Shown here piece after piece: positions 1 through 5,399 of a stretch of 14,318 nt of DNA. The stretch is from CAZMYO01 sp964570525 (GTDB lineage Bacteria > Patescibacteriota > Patescibacteriia > Magasanikbacterales > GWA2-37-8). The stretch is taken from NCBI GenBank assembly GCA_964570525.1, contig CAZMYO010000017.1, forward strand, positions 1 to 14,318, in the 5' to 3' direction. The notes beneath the pieces were generated by a model that saw only the letters and a list, made by a program, of their open reading frames with translations, was not told the origin of the DNA and did not search any database. The position numbers and the translations under genes are program-made. Position 1 is the stretch's first letter. Each line of letters starts with the position of its first letter.

Positions 1-64
1 GGAAAATCAAAAGAGTAATGCCCATAGTAGTATATTATCTTAAATATGATATTCTTGGAAGAAA

Positions 65-149
65 GGAAGGGTCGCATAGTGGCCGAGTGCACCGTCTTGG
101 AAAGGCGGCATACCGCAAGGTATCGAGGGTTCGAATCCCTCTCCTTCCG
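65..149 (+). tRNA. tRNA-Ser (anticodon GGA)
   Basis: Serine tRNA reading UCC/UCU codons. The acceptor stem pairs 65-71 with 142-148, leaving discriminator G149. The anticodon stem is 92-96/104-108, and its loop TTGGAAA at 97-103 gives anticodon GGA at 99-101. A long class-II variable arm (ATACC gcaa GGTAT) follows, then a T arm GAGGG TTCGAAT CCCTC at 130-141. The D arm lies around 74-90. CCA is not encoded (next bases are CAC), so it would be added after transcription. No convincing -35/-10 pair was found upstream; TATGAT at 45-50 is a possible -10. Confidence 0.96.
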
Positions 150-150
150 C

Positions 151-190
151 ACAATAAAACCGCCCTATACACTAGGGCGGTTTTATTGTA
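151..190 (+). terminator. Rho-independent terminator of tRNA-Ser
   Basis: A perfect 17-bp inverted repeat (151-167 with 173-189, loop TACAC) has a GC core CCGCCCTA/TAGGGCGG. It is flanked by A-rich bases on the left and TTTTATTGT on the right, so it could act in both directions. It starts two bases after the tRNA and closes its transcript. Confidence 0.92.
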
Positions 191-202
191 TGATGGATTG
201 GG

Positions 203-246
203 ATTCATCCGGCATACGCCGGGCATGGGGCGAATGCCCCATGAAT
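203..246. repeat. Compound palindrome able to form a three-way junction
   Basis: An outer stem ATTCAT (203-208)/ATGAAT (241-246) encloses two hairpins: CCGGC atac GCCGG (209-222) and GGGGC gaat GCCCC (227-240). The nested structure looks like a dispersed palindromic element rather than coding sequence. It covers an in-frame ATG at 241, which is one reason the next gene is started at 274. Confidence 0.6.
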
Positions 247-273
247 TTTATCGACAGTGAGATAGCAAGAATT

Positions 274-651
274 ATGACAAAACCCATTCTTAAATTTGTC
301 CTGGCCTTTCAGGGAGCCTACTATGTTCTCACGGGGTTCTGGGCGATTGTCGCGCTCAATCATTTCGCAAAATTCACCGGGCTCCATAGCGGAGCTATCG
401 AAATTGCCGATCGTTTCGAGATGATAAGCATGGCGGCGTTAGCGACAGTCATCGGAGTGTTTTTTATTGTCAGCGCGTTGAGAGAAAATCTTCTGCGGCC
501 GGCGGGCTTCCTGGCGCTGGGAGTAGCGCTGGCGATTATTATCCCCGAGCTTATCTATCTTCCCCAAATTGGCAATCCGCTTTTATTCTGGATTGATTTT
601 GCCGAAGAAAGCGTGGTCGCCCTTCTCCTTGTTTCAGTTGTATTCCGATAA
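274..651 (+). CDS. Small four-helix membrane protein, unknown function
   Basis: Predicted integral membrane protein of 125 residues. Four hydrophobic stretches are visible at about residues 8-28, 48-68, 76-96 and 105-123, with a charged loop (EIADRFEM) before the second. I do not recognise a named family; general shape is DoxX-like or DUF-type small membrane proteins, but no diagnostic motif is present. The open frame continues upstream through the terminator and tRNA to 46, which cannot be coding. ATG 241 lies inside a structured palindrome, so ATG 274 (MTKPILKF) is preferred. No Shine-Dalgarno is seen. It stands alone between the tRNA unit and a small-peptide gene. Hypothetical but probably real, because hydrophobicity is regular along the whole frame. 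Confidence 0.65.
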   Translation: MTKPILKFVLAFQGAYYVLTGFWAIVALNHFAKFTGLHSGAIEIADRFEMISMAALATVIGVFFIVSALRENLLRPAGFLALGVALAIIIPELIYLPQIGNPLLFWIDFAEESVVALLLVSVVFR

Positions 652-710
652 AAATTCTCCGTCTCGTCCGACGCCAAGAATCTCGGTGATACACTTTATT
701 ATTTAGCGAA

Positions 711-719
711 TGGTAAACT
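711..719 (+). promoter_or_regulatory. Possible extended -10 promoter for the 44-residue peptide
   Basis: TGG-TAAACT fits an extended -10 element 27 bases before the start codon. The same TAAACT hexamer is the -10 proposed for the protease gene at 12386. No good -35 is visible, so the call is tentative. Confidence 0.35.
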
Positions 720-745
720 AGAGAAAAAGAAAGGAGGTGAGTACT

Positions 746-880
746 ATGATGAATTACGATATGATGAGCGGTTTTGGCGGAAACAGTATGATGCTTTTCG
801 CCTGGACTACGTATGTTTTGTTTACCGTTCTTTTGGTATTGGGCATTGCCGCTTTGTGGAAATACATTAATAAAAAATAG
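746..880 (+). CDS. 44-residue Met-rich single-pass membrane peptide
   Basis: A short ORF starts at ATG 746 behind a textbook Shine-Dalgarno AAAGGAGGTGA (730-740) with about 5-base spacing. The N-terminus MMNYDMMSGFGGNSMM is rich in Met, Gly and Tyr/Phe. One hydrophobic helix follows (about residues 17-38), ending in a KYINKK anchor. Similar tiny Met/Gly-rich peptides with one helix and a lysine tail are, to my recollection, frequent in CPR genomes and sometimes resemble SHOCT-containing proteins; their role is unknown. The strong ribosome site and the terminator-like hairpin after it suggest a separate, well-translated unit. Confidence 0.75.
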   Translation: MMNYDMMSGFGGNSMMLFAWTTYVLFTVLLVLGIAALWKYINKK

Positions 881-904
881 CAATTCAAAATATAAAACAA
901 AATT

Positions 905-928
905 GCGGTTTAATTCCTCCGCTTTTTT
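905..928 (+). terminator. Weak terminator-like hairpin
   Basis: GCGG (905-908) pairs with CCGC (919-922), followed by six T. The stem is only 4 bp with a 10-base loop, but its position just after the peptide gene fits termination. Confidence 0.4.
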
Positions 929-933
929 AAATA

Positions 934-962
934 TTGTCGTTCCAAACCAATTATGCTACGCT
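934..962 (+). promoter_or_regulatory. Possible promoter of the YunG-like gene
   Basis: TTGTCG (934-939) and TACGCT (957-962) are separated by 17 bases, with an extended TGC just before the -10. The -10 matches the consensus poorly, but spacing and position (40 bases before the start) are good. Confidence 0.4.
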
Positions 963-1001
963 TATAGCAGTCATCAATAAATGAGTTGAGAGGAGGTAGC
1001 G

Positions 1002-1409
1002 ATGATCAAGATCATGACCACGGACGAGTTTCGCAAACTCCTGCCTCGCATTTGCGGGCGGGATACCAGCTCCGACCCCAATGGTTGGACCACCGGTAAT
1101 ATCCTGTGGGGCCATAGCGCGGTGGTTGCGCTTGTGGCGCAGGATCTGTTTAGCGGCGAGCTTCTCTGGACATCTTTTGAAGGCACAAAATTTGTCAGCC
1201 TTCGGTCGCACTACTGGAACCAGCTCCCCGATGACAACCGGATAGATTTTACCCAAAGCCAGTTCGCCGGACGCTATCCCAAGAAGATGATGCCGCTACT
1301 TCTGGCGCGGGTGAGTGTTCTTATCCATTCGCAGACCGCCAAGCGCTATGCCACATTGATGGAACGGTTAGCAAAGGAGCTCCAGCGGCAACGCCAGGAG
1401 GAACCGTAA
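1002..1409 (+). CDS. YunG-like protein
   Basis: Soluble 135-residue protein. The block WGHSAVVALVAQDLFSGE (36-53), then SHYWNQLP (69-76) and IDFTQSQF (81-88), resembles the Bacillus YunG family as I remember it (pattern GQC-x-x-TALxxQDxxGG ... FTxxQF). The biochemical role of that family is not established. The family's Cys after GQ appears to be Ser39 here, while His70 is kept. If the family is a thiol enzyme, this copy would have lost the thiol. The C-terminal 35 residues form a charged helix (ERLAKELQRQRQEEP). Start ATG 1002 is set by Shine-Dalgarno AGGAGGT at 991-997. It is a monocistronic unit with its own candidate promoter and a strong terminator. The family assignment is from memory of the motif pattern. 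Confidence 0.7.
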   Translation: MIKIMTTDEFRKLLPRICGRDTSSDPNGWTTGNILWGHSAVVALVAQDLFSGELLWTSFEGTKFVSLRSHYWNQLPDDNRIDFTQSQFAGRYPKKMMPLLLARVSVLIHSQTAKRYATLMERLAKELQRQRQEEP

Positions 1410-1441
1410 AGCAAACGTCCGTTAGTAGTCCACTCATTTTT

Positions 1442-1473
1442 GAGCAGCTTTCTCGCTGCTCTTCTTTTTTATT
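1442..1473 (+). terminator. Rho-independent terminator
   Basis: GAGCAGC (1442-1448) pairs with GCTGCTC (1455-1461) around loop TTTCTC, followed by a T-rich tail TTCTTTTTTATT. It lies 32 bases after the YunG-like stop. Confidence 0.88.
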
Positions 1474-1500
1474 GTTTCTGCCCGCCAAATAGTGTATTAT
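1472..1500 (+). promoter_or_regulatory. Promoter of the pgsA-yidC-SPFH operon
   Basis: TTGTTT (1472-1477) and TATTAT (1495-1500) with a 17-base spacer. The predicted transcript start near 1507 leaves only a few bases before ATG 1513, so the pgsA mRNA may be nearly leaderless. Confidence 0.55.
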
Positions 1501-1512
1501 AGAGGGTGCCCT

Positions 1513-2085
1513 ATGGAACCATTACCAAAACTTTATTGGACCGATAAAATTTTAGCCAAGGTTTTTTTGCCGTTTATTCCCAAAAGCGTCAAACCGAACC
1601 ATCTGACGGCGCTTAGATTTTTTTTAACTCCTTTAGTTTTGATATTATTGTGGCAAGAGCGTTATGTCGCCGGAGCAATTGCTTTTATCTTCACCGCGTT
1701 TACCGACGCTTTAGACGGGAGTCTGGCCCGGGTAAGAAATATGGTAACGGAGTGGGGGAAAATATACGATCCTTTGGCCGACAAAATTTTAATCGCCTCG
1801 GTGGTGTATGTGGTGGTAGTTCGCTATGTGGATTTTTATGCCGCTTGGGCGATTATTATTTTAGAAGCGATTATCATCATTGCGGCCCTGGTAAAACATC
1901 ACAACGGCGACAAGACCGAGGCGAATATTTGGGGAAAAATTAAAATGTTGCTCCAGGTGGCAGGCGTTTTGATAATGCTTTTAGCCATTATCTTTAATCT
2001 TGAGGCGCTTCTTCATTTTTCTCGCGGAACCTTCTATTTATCCATCGCTTTTGGTATAATAAGCTTGTTTACCTATAGTATCTAA
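1513..2085 (+). CDS. pgsA: CDP-alcohol phosphatidyltransferase, probable CDP-diacylglycerol--glycerol-3-phosphate 3-phosphatidyltransferase
   Basis: Membrane enzyme of phospholipid synthesis; PgsA joins CDP-diacylglycerol and glycerol-3-phosphate to make phosphatidylglycerol phosphate. The complete family signature DxxDGxxARx8Gx3Dx3D is present: D65, D68, G69, A72, R73, G82, D86, D90, which bind the metal ions and CDP group. About six hydrophobic helices cover the rest. Length (190 residues) is normal. ATG 1513 is preferred over the in-frame GTG 1492, since GTG adds only MYYRGCP and overlaps the -10 box; GAGGG at 1502-1506 may be a weak ribosome site. yidC follows 5 bases after the stop, so the two are co-transcribed. 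The exact alcohol substrate cannot be proven from the signature alone; PgsA is the best guess because it is usually the minimum set member. Confidence 0.88.
   Translation: MEPLPKLYWTDKILAKVFLPFIPKSVKPNHLTALRFFLTPLVLILLWQERYVAGAIAFIFTAFTDALDGSLARVRNMVTEWGKIYDPLADKILIASVVYVVVVRYVDFYAAWAIIILEAIIIIAALVKHHNGDKTEANIWGKIKMLLQVAGVLIMLLAIIFNLEALLHFSRGTFYLSIAFGIISLFTYSI
2052..2060 (+). promoter_or_regulatory. Possible internal extended -10 promoter for yidC
   Basis: A perfect extended -10, TGG-TATAAT, lies inside the last codons of pgsA, 31 bases before the yidC ATG. The -35 position (TTCTAT at 2032) is poor. It could give yidC and the SPFH gene extra transcription. Confidence 0.4.
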
Positions 2086-2090
2086 TTGTT

Positions 2091-2801
2091 ATGTTGGCTT
2101 ATTTGTCTTACCTGTGGTTTGTTCTGTTATATCAACCAGTATTTAACGCCCTCATCCTCATCTACAGCACCATTGCCCAGCAAAATTTGGGGTGGGCCGT
2201 TATTTGGCTCACTATTTTCTTGCGCATCCTCCTCTTGCCGTTTACGATTATTTCGGAACGAAACCAACTTCATCGTCAAAAAGGGCGGGCCGAAGCGGAG
2301 GCGGCCATCAAAGCCTATCGCAATGACGCGGTGGCCCAGCGCGAGGCCGCGCGTAAAATTATGAAGAGATATCGCATTTCTCCTTGGGCCAAGGTGATAA
2401 CTCTCGCCGTTCAAGCGGTTGTTTTTATACTGCTGTATCAGGTATTTATACGCGGCATTTCCGGCGAGAGGGTGGTAAAGATTCTCTATCCGTCGGTTGA
2501 TTTTCCTGGCCGCATCAATACGGTGTTTTATGGCTTTGAGATCGGTAGAGTCCACGATGCGTTGTGGGCCGGCATCGCGGCGCTCTATCTGTTTGTATCA
2601 ATTTTTTTGGCCAGTCGCCATCAGCGCGTCTGGCAGAAATCGGAGATGTATTTTATGATTTTCTTCCCGCTCTTCACCTTCGCGGCCCTCTGGTACCTGC
2701 CGATGGTGAAGTCGCTGTTTATCTTGACAACAATGATTTTTTCTGATAGTATTAGCTTGTTGCGGTGGTTATTGTTTTCTCCTAAAAAGGCTAAAGCTTA
2801 G
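2091..2801 (+). CDS. yidC: YidC/Oxa1-family membrane protein insertase
   Basis: Inserts and folds membrane proteins, alone or with the Sec translocon, in the cytoplasmic membrane. The 236-residue form lacks the large periplasmic domain of proteobacterial YidC and matches the short Oxa1/SpoIIIJ type. Hydrophobic segments lie near residues 5-27, 34-54, 100-120, 155-177 and 188-225. The basic R45 in TIFLRILLLPF corresponds to the conserved groove arginine. A charged cytoplasmic hairpin (SERNQLHRQKGRAEAE..., about 56-95) follows, as is usual. The C-terminus is basic (SPKKAKA), fitting ribosome contact. It starts 5 bases after pgsA and lies 26 bases before an SPFH gene, making a membrane-biogenesis operon. 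There is no clear Shine-Dalgarno. Unlike many bacteria, the gene is not next to rpmH/rnpA. Confidence 0.9.
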   Translation: MLAYLSYLWFVLLYQPVFNALILIYSTIAQQNLGWAVIWLTIFLRILLLPFTIISERNQLHRQKGRAEAEAAIKAYRNDAVAQREAARKIMKRYRISPWAKVITLAVQAVVFILLYQVFIRGISGERVVKILYPSVDFPGRINTVFYGFEIGRVHDALWAGIAALYLFVSIFLASRHQRVWQKSEMYFMIFFPLFTFAALWYLPMVKSLFILTTMIFSDSISLLRWLLFSPKKAKA

Positions 2802-2827
2802 GCATTACTCGTAAGTTTTATATTCGT

Positions 2828-3400
2828 ATGTCAGACGATTCTCTAGATAAATTGATGTATTCGTTCGTGGTTGATGATGTTTTGAAGGGTTTGTTTATTT
2901 ATGTGCCGCCGGGCTACGTTGCCTGTGTTTACGATCTTGGCCGGGGCGTGTTAAAGAAGGTATTAACACCGGGGCTACATTTAAAAATTCCATTCTGGCA
3001 AAAGGCCAAGTTGTTTAATGTGCAGACTCTGGAATACAGCATCTCGCGCCAGTTTAATCCGGAACACGAAAAAGCGCTTGGCGATATTCCAATCGCCGCC
3101 GTAACGCAGGATGGCAAACGGGTTGGAGTGGAAGGAACGATGCTTCTGCGACTGGATATTCACCAGGTGCCCTCCATTTGGCAAACGATTGGCGAAGATT
3201 TTGTGGCGAAAATCGTTCGTCCCGCTATCCGGAGCCGCATCCGTATGGTTTTTAGCCACTTTGATTACCAGGATATTGTCGGACCAAAACGCGACGCCGT
3301 AGAGATGGAACTCAAGAACGAATTGGAACGTATTTTCTACGCCCGCGGTATCTATGTGGAAAACGTGCTACTCTCCGAAATTTCACAGATTCATCAGTAA
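2828..3400 (+). CDS. Short SPFH/band-7 (prohibitin-like) domain protein
   Basis: The 190-residue product is almost only an SPFH domain. YVPPGYVACVYDLGRG, LTPGLHLKIPFWQ and the block around VTQDGKRVGVEGTMLLRLD are typical of the band-7 fold, and IRSRIRMVFSHFDYQDIVG plus ELERIFYARGIYVENVLLSEI match its C-terminal part. Family members organise membrane microdomains or regulate membrane proteases. Residues 11-24 are mildly hydrophobic (FVVDDVLKGLFIYV), but there is no proper transmembrane anchor, and the usual C-terminal coiled coil is missing: the protein stops at SQIHQ. It is the last gene of the pgsA-yidC operon and is followed by a strong terminator, so the frame is probably naturally short rather than cut. 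A partner protein or lipid contact could supply membrane attachment. Confidence 0.85.
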   Translation: MSDDSLDKLMYSFVVDDVLKGLFIYVPPGYVACVYDLGRGVLKKVLTPGLHLKIPFWQKAKLFNVQTLEYSISRQFNPEHEKALGDIPIAAVTQDGKRVGVEGTMLLRLDIHQVPSIWQTIGEDFVAKIVRPAIRSRIRMVFSHFDYQDIVGPKRDAVEMELKNELERIFYARGIYVENVLLSEISQIHQ

Positions 3401-3412
3401 GTTTTGTTTAAG

Positions 3413-3440
3413 AAAAAGCCCCTTAGCCGGGGCTTTTTTT
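3413..3440 (+). terminator. Rho-independent terminator of pgsA-yidC-SPFH
   Basis: AAAAAGCCCC (3413-3422) pairs with GGGGCTTTTT (3429-3438) around TTAGCC, with a run of seven T. It separates the envelope operon from the heat-shock operon. Confidence 0.93.
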
Positions 3441-3456
3441 GGGGATAAGTTTTCCC

Positions 3457-3485
3457 TTGACTATTTTGCGCGGGCAAGGTATATT
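3457..3485 (+). promoter_or_regulatory. Promoter of hrcA heat-shock operon
   Basis: TTGACT (3457-3462) and TATATT (3480-3485) with a 17-base spacer form the best sigma70-type promoter in the window. The -10 overlaps the left arm of the CIRCE operator by two bases, as expected for repression by HrcA. Confidence 0.85.
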
Positions 3486-3510
3486 ATCACTCGTATACCA
3501 AGAGTGATAA
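3484..3510 (+). promoter_or_regulatory. CIRCE operator (HrcA binding site)
   Basis: TTATCACTC (3484-3492), nine spacer bases, then GAGTGATAA (3502-3510): a perfect 9-9-9 inverted repeat. The known CIRCE consensus is TTAGCACTC-N9-GAGTGCTAA. Both arms carry one symmetric change, at the fourth base from the outside. It lies between the promoter and hrcA, so HrcA would block initiation until heat or misfolded protein titrates the GroE/HrcA system. Confidence 0.93.
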
Positions 3511-3519
3511 TAATGGAAT

Positions 3520-4206
3520 ATGGATATTCGTCCCGAACAACTCTTGATCCTCGTAATTGAAAATTATATCCAAACAGCCGAACCGGTCGGCTCGCGGTTT
3601 TTGGTGCATAAAGCCGAGCTTGATTGGAGCGAGGCCACGGTGCGAAACGAACTCCGAATTTTGGAGGAGGAAGGTTTTTTGACTCATCCGCATACCTCGG
3701 CCGGCCGGATCCCCACCACCAAGGGCTATGAGTATTATGTTGATCAGCTTAACTTTGAAGAGCTTGAAATTTCCAGACAGGAAGACTCCGCGTTAGAAAA
3801 AGCTTTTTCAGGCGCGAAGGACCATGAAGCCTTGTGGAAAAATGTGGCCAAGACTTTGGCGAATCTTTCCAACGAAACAGTACTAATTGCTTTTTCTCCG
3901 GAGAAGATTTATTATACGGGCCTCTCCAATTTGTTTCAGAAGCCGGATTTTGTGGAGCTGCAGATGGCGGCCTTGGTATCGCAGGTATTTGATCATTGTG
4001 AAGAATTTTTACCCGATTTTTTTGAAGCAGTGAGTAAAGAGCTGTGCTATTTTTTGGGGGATGAACATCCTTTCGGAGAAACGCTCAGCGTTTTATCAAC
4101 CAGATTTGGCAAGGGCAATCAGTCGCTTATCGCCTTGTTTGGTCCGCAACGAATGGACTACAAGAAAAATTGGCGTTTGCTGAAAAAGGTGAAGGAGTTG
4201 ATTTAA
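3520..4206 (+). CDS. hrcA: Heat-inducible transcription repressor HrcA (short form)
   Basis: Represses chaperone genes by binding CIRCE. A winged helix-turn-helix occupies the N-terminus: SEATVRNELRILEEEGFL (37-54), then the signature PHTSAGRIPTTKGYEYYVDQL (57-77). Residues 80-228 would be the GAF-like/dimerisation part (PEKIYYTGLSNLFQKPDF resembles the family's GLSNLLxxPEF block). At 228 residues it is about 110 shorter than the usual 340, so part of the effector domain is missing; I believe CPR HrcA proteins tend to be short. ATG 3520 is used because ATG 3513 is out of frame. No Shine-Dalgarno is visible. The gene lies 10 bases after its own operator, and grpE follows after 18 bases, so autoregulation of hrcA-grpE is the simple reading. 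Confidence 0.93.
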   Translation: MDIRPEQLLILVIENYIQTAEPVGSRFLVHKAELDWSEATVRNELRILEEEGFLTHPHTSAGRIPTTKGYEYYVDQLNFEELEISRQEDSALEKAFSGAKDHEALWKNVAKTLANLSNETVLIAFSPEKIYYTGLSNLFQKPDFVELQMAALVSQVFDHCEEFLPDFFEAVSKELCYFLGDEHPFGETLSVLSTRFGKGNQSLIALFGPQRMDYKKNWRLLKKVKELI

Positions 4207-4224
4207 AGTTAAAAGATTTTTGAT

Positions 4225-4743
4225 ATGACCGACGAACAAAAAAATGAAATTGAGCATCCGCTCGCGTGCGATTGCGAACAGTTAAAAAAACAAGCCGAGG
4301 AGTACAAAGCCGGGTGGCAGAGAGCGGTAGCGGATTATCAAAATTTACAAAAAGAAATGGCGGCGCGACGGAGCGAGTTCGTGGCCATGAGCGAGCTCCA
4401 GATTTTGGAAGAGTTTATTCCGGTGTATGATAATTTTAAATTAGCCTTCAGACTACAGACTGCGGACTACAGTCCCGAACAAAAAAAATGGGTTGATGGT
4501 ATTAAGCATATCATGAAGCAGTTTGGAGACATTTTGAAAGCGCATAATGTGGAAGAGATAAAGACGGTGGGGGAGAAGTTTGATCCGCGTCTGCATGAAG
4601 CGGTGGGGGAAGCCGCTGAACCAGAGCAGAGCTCGGTTCAGGGTAAAAAGGTAGAATCAGGAACAATCATTCAGGAGCTGAGCGGGGGATATACGATGAA
4701 GGGGAGAGTGATAAAACCGGCACGAGTAATAATTTCTAAATAA
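4225..4743 (+). CDS. grpE: Nucleotide exchange factor GrpE
   Basis: Cochaperone that releases ADP from DnaK and resets its cycle in the cytoplasm. A long helix/coiled coil spans about residues 16-60 (CEQLKKQAEEYKAGWQRAVADYQNLQ in the middle), followed by FIPVYDNFKLAF (64-75), the four-helix dimer region. The C-terminal beta domain has VGEKFDPRLHEAVG (115-128) and GGYTMKGRVIKPARVIIS (154-171), the family signature. Length (172) is normal. CDC near the N-terminus is a small oddity. It is second in the CIRCE-controlled operon. A hairpin repeat starts 13 bases after the stop, so read-through to dnaK, 915 bases away, is uncertain. Confidence 0.96.
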   Translation: MTDEQKNEIEHPLACDCEQLKKQAEEYKAGWQRAVADYQNLQKEMAARRSEFVAMSELQILEEFIPVYDNFKLAFRLQTADYSPEQKKWVDGIKHIMKQFGDILKAHNVEEIKTVGEKFDPRLHEAVGEAAEPEQSSVQGKKVESGTIIQELSGGYTMKGRVIKPARVIISK

Positions 4744-4756
4744 ACTCCTCTTTCGT

Positions 4757-4842
4757 TCCTCCCCTTTTTAGGGGGAGGACAGAGGAGGGGGTATCGTTCG
4801 CCGAATACCCCACCCTTCGTCCCTCCCCTAAAAGGGGAGGGA
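4757..4842. repeat. Hairpin repeat units 1 and 2, head-to-head pair
   Basis: Unit 1 (4757-4794): hairpin TCCTCCCC/GGGGAGGA, then a purine tail ending GGGGTAT. Unit 2 (4805-4842) is its inverted copy, starting ATACCCC and ending in hairpin TCCCTCCCC/GGGGAGGGA. The two tails can pair with each other (GGGGTAT/ATACCCC), giving a large cruciform. The first hairpin follows grpE closely and could also end its transcript, although its T run is in the loop. Confidence 0.88.
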
Positions 4843-4854
4843 AAGACAACGAGA

Positions 4855-4905
4855 CACTCAATCGTTCTCTCCCCATTTAGGGGAGAGACACAGAGAGGGG
4901 TAGTT
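4855..4905. repeat. Hairpin repeat unit 3, left copy of a 51-bp direct repeat
   Basis: Hairpin CTCTCCCC/GGGGAGAG followed by a purine tail ending GGGGTAGTT. Including its left flank (CACTCAATCG), it matches 5400-5450 at 48 of 51 positions by eye. It ends 17 bases before the DUF559 start codon. Confidence 0.88.
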
Positions 4906-4922
4906 GGTTAACGTAAGGAGGT

Positions 4923-5306
4923 ATGGAAAAAAAGTACGTTTATAAAAACAACCATCGTTTGAAAGAAGTCCGCCAATTTTTACGGGCAGAGGCAAACGGC
5001 GCGGAGAAAATTTTATGGAAGTACTTGAGACGCAATCAATTGGGTTATAAATTCCGCAGGCAATTTAGTATAAATAGTGTAGTCGTGGATTTCTGTAGCG
5101 AACAATTAAAGTTGGTTATAGAACTCGATGGCTGGACGCATGATTTTGAAAAAACACAGTTTAAGGATGTACGAAAGCAAAAAATGTTGGAAGAGAATGG
5201 GTATAAAGTTGTGCGGTTTACGAATGAACAGATTTACGGAGATGTTGGAGTGATTGTTGATGGGATAAAGAAAATTTGCGACAGTCGGGCTTCCTTCCCC
5301 TCTTAG
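4923..5306 (+). CDS. DUF559 endonuclease-like protein embedded in repeats
   Basis: The 127-residue protein fits DUF559, a family with a Vsr/restriction-endonuclease-like fold and no settled function. Seen: an N-terminal helix with EKILWKYLRRNQLGYKFRRQ (28-47), then the likely catalytic strand pair SVVVDF (52-57) and LVIELDG (64-70), giving D56, E67, D69 and H73, and KVVRFTNEQI near the end. The last residues (RASFPS) and the TAG stop are encoded by hairpin unit 4, so the gene runs into a repeat. AGGAGGT (4916-4922) directly abuts the ATG, leaving no spacer; an in-frame TAA at 4914 excludes an earlier start. The gene sits between grpE and dnaK, unrelated to the chaperones, which suggests insertion together with the repeats. 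A role in moving or maintaining those repeats is speculation. Confidence 0.85.
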   Translation: MEKKYVYKNNHRLKEVRQFLRAEANGAEKILWKYLRRNQLGYKFRRQFSINSVVVDFCSEQLKLVIELDGWTHDFEKTQFKDVRKQKMLEENGYKVVRFTNEQIYGDVGVIVDGIKKICDSRASFPS

Positions 5307-5376
5307 GGGAAGGACAGAGGATGGGGTATGACGGATACCCCCACCCCGCCTCCCCCTAAAAGGGGGAGGAACGACC
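5293..5376. repeat. Hairpin repeat units 4 and 5, head-to-head pair
   Basis: Unit 4: CCTTCCCC (5293-5300)/GGGGAAGG (5306-5313) with tail GGGGTAT; the TAG in its loop is the DUF559 stop. Unit 5, inverted: ATACCCCC then hairpin CCTCCCCCT (5349-5357)/AGGGGGAGG (5361-5369). Tails of the two units can pair across GACGG. Positions 5337-5376 match 5472-5511 at 39 of 40 bases. Confidence 0.88.
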
Positions 5377-5399
5377 CACGCCAAGTCGGGTAGTCAACT

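Noticed and set aside
21..50. tRNA promoter
   Set aside because: TATGAT at 45-50 could be a -10, but no -35 match is visible at 16-18 bases; left as a remark only.
18..273. Open frames running across the tRNA and its terminator (including the upstream extension of the 4-TM gene)
   Set aside because: They overlap a clear tRNA, a perfect terminator and a structured repeat; coding there is implausible.
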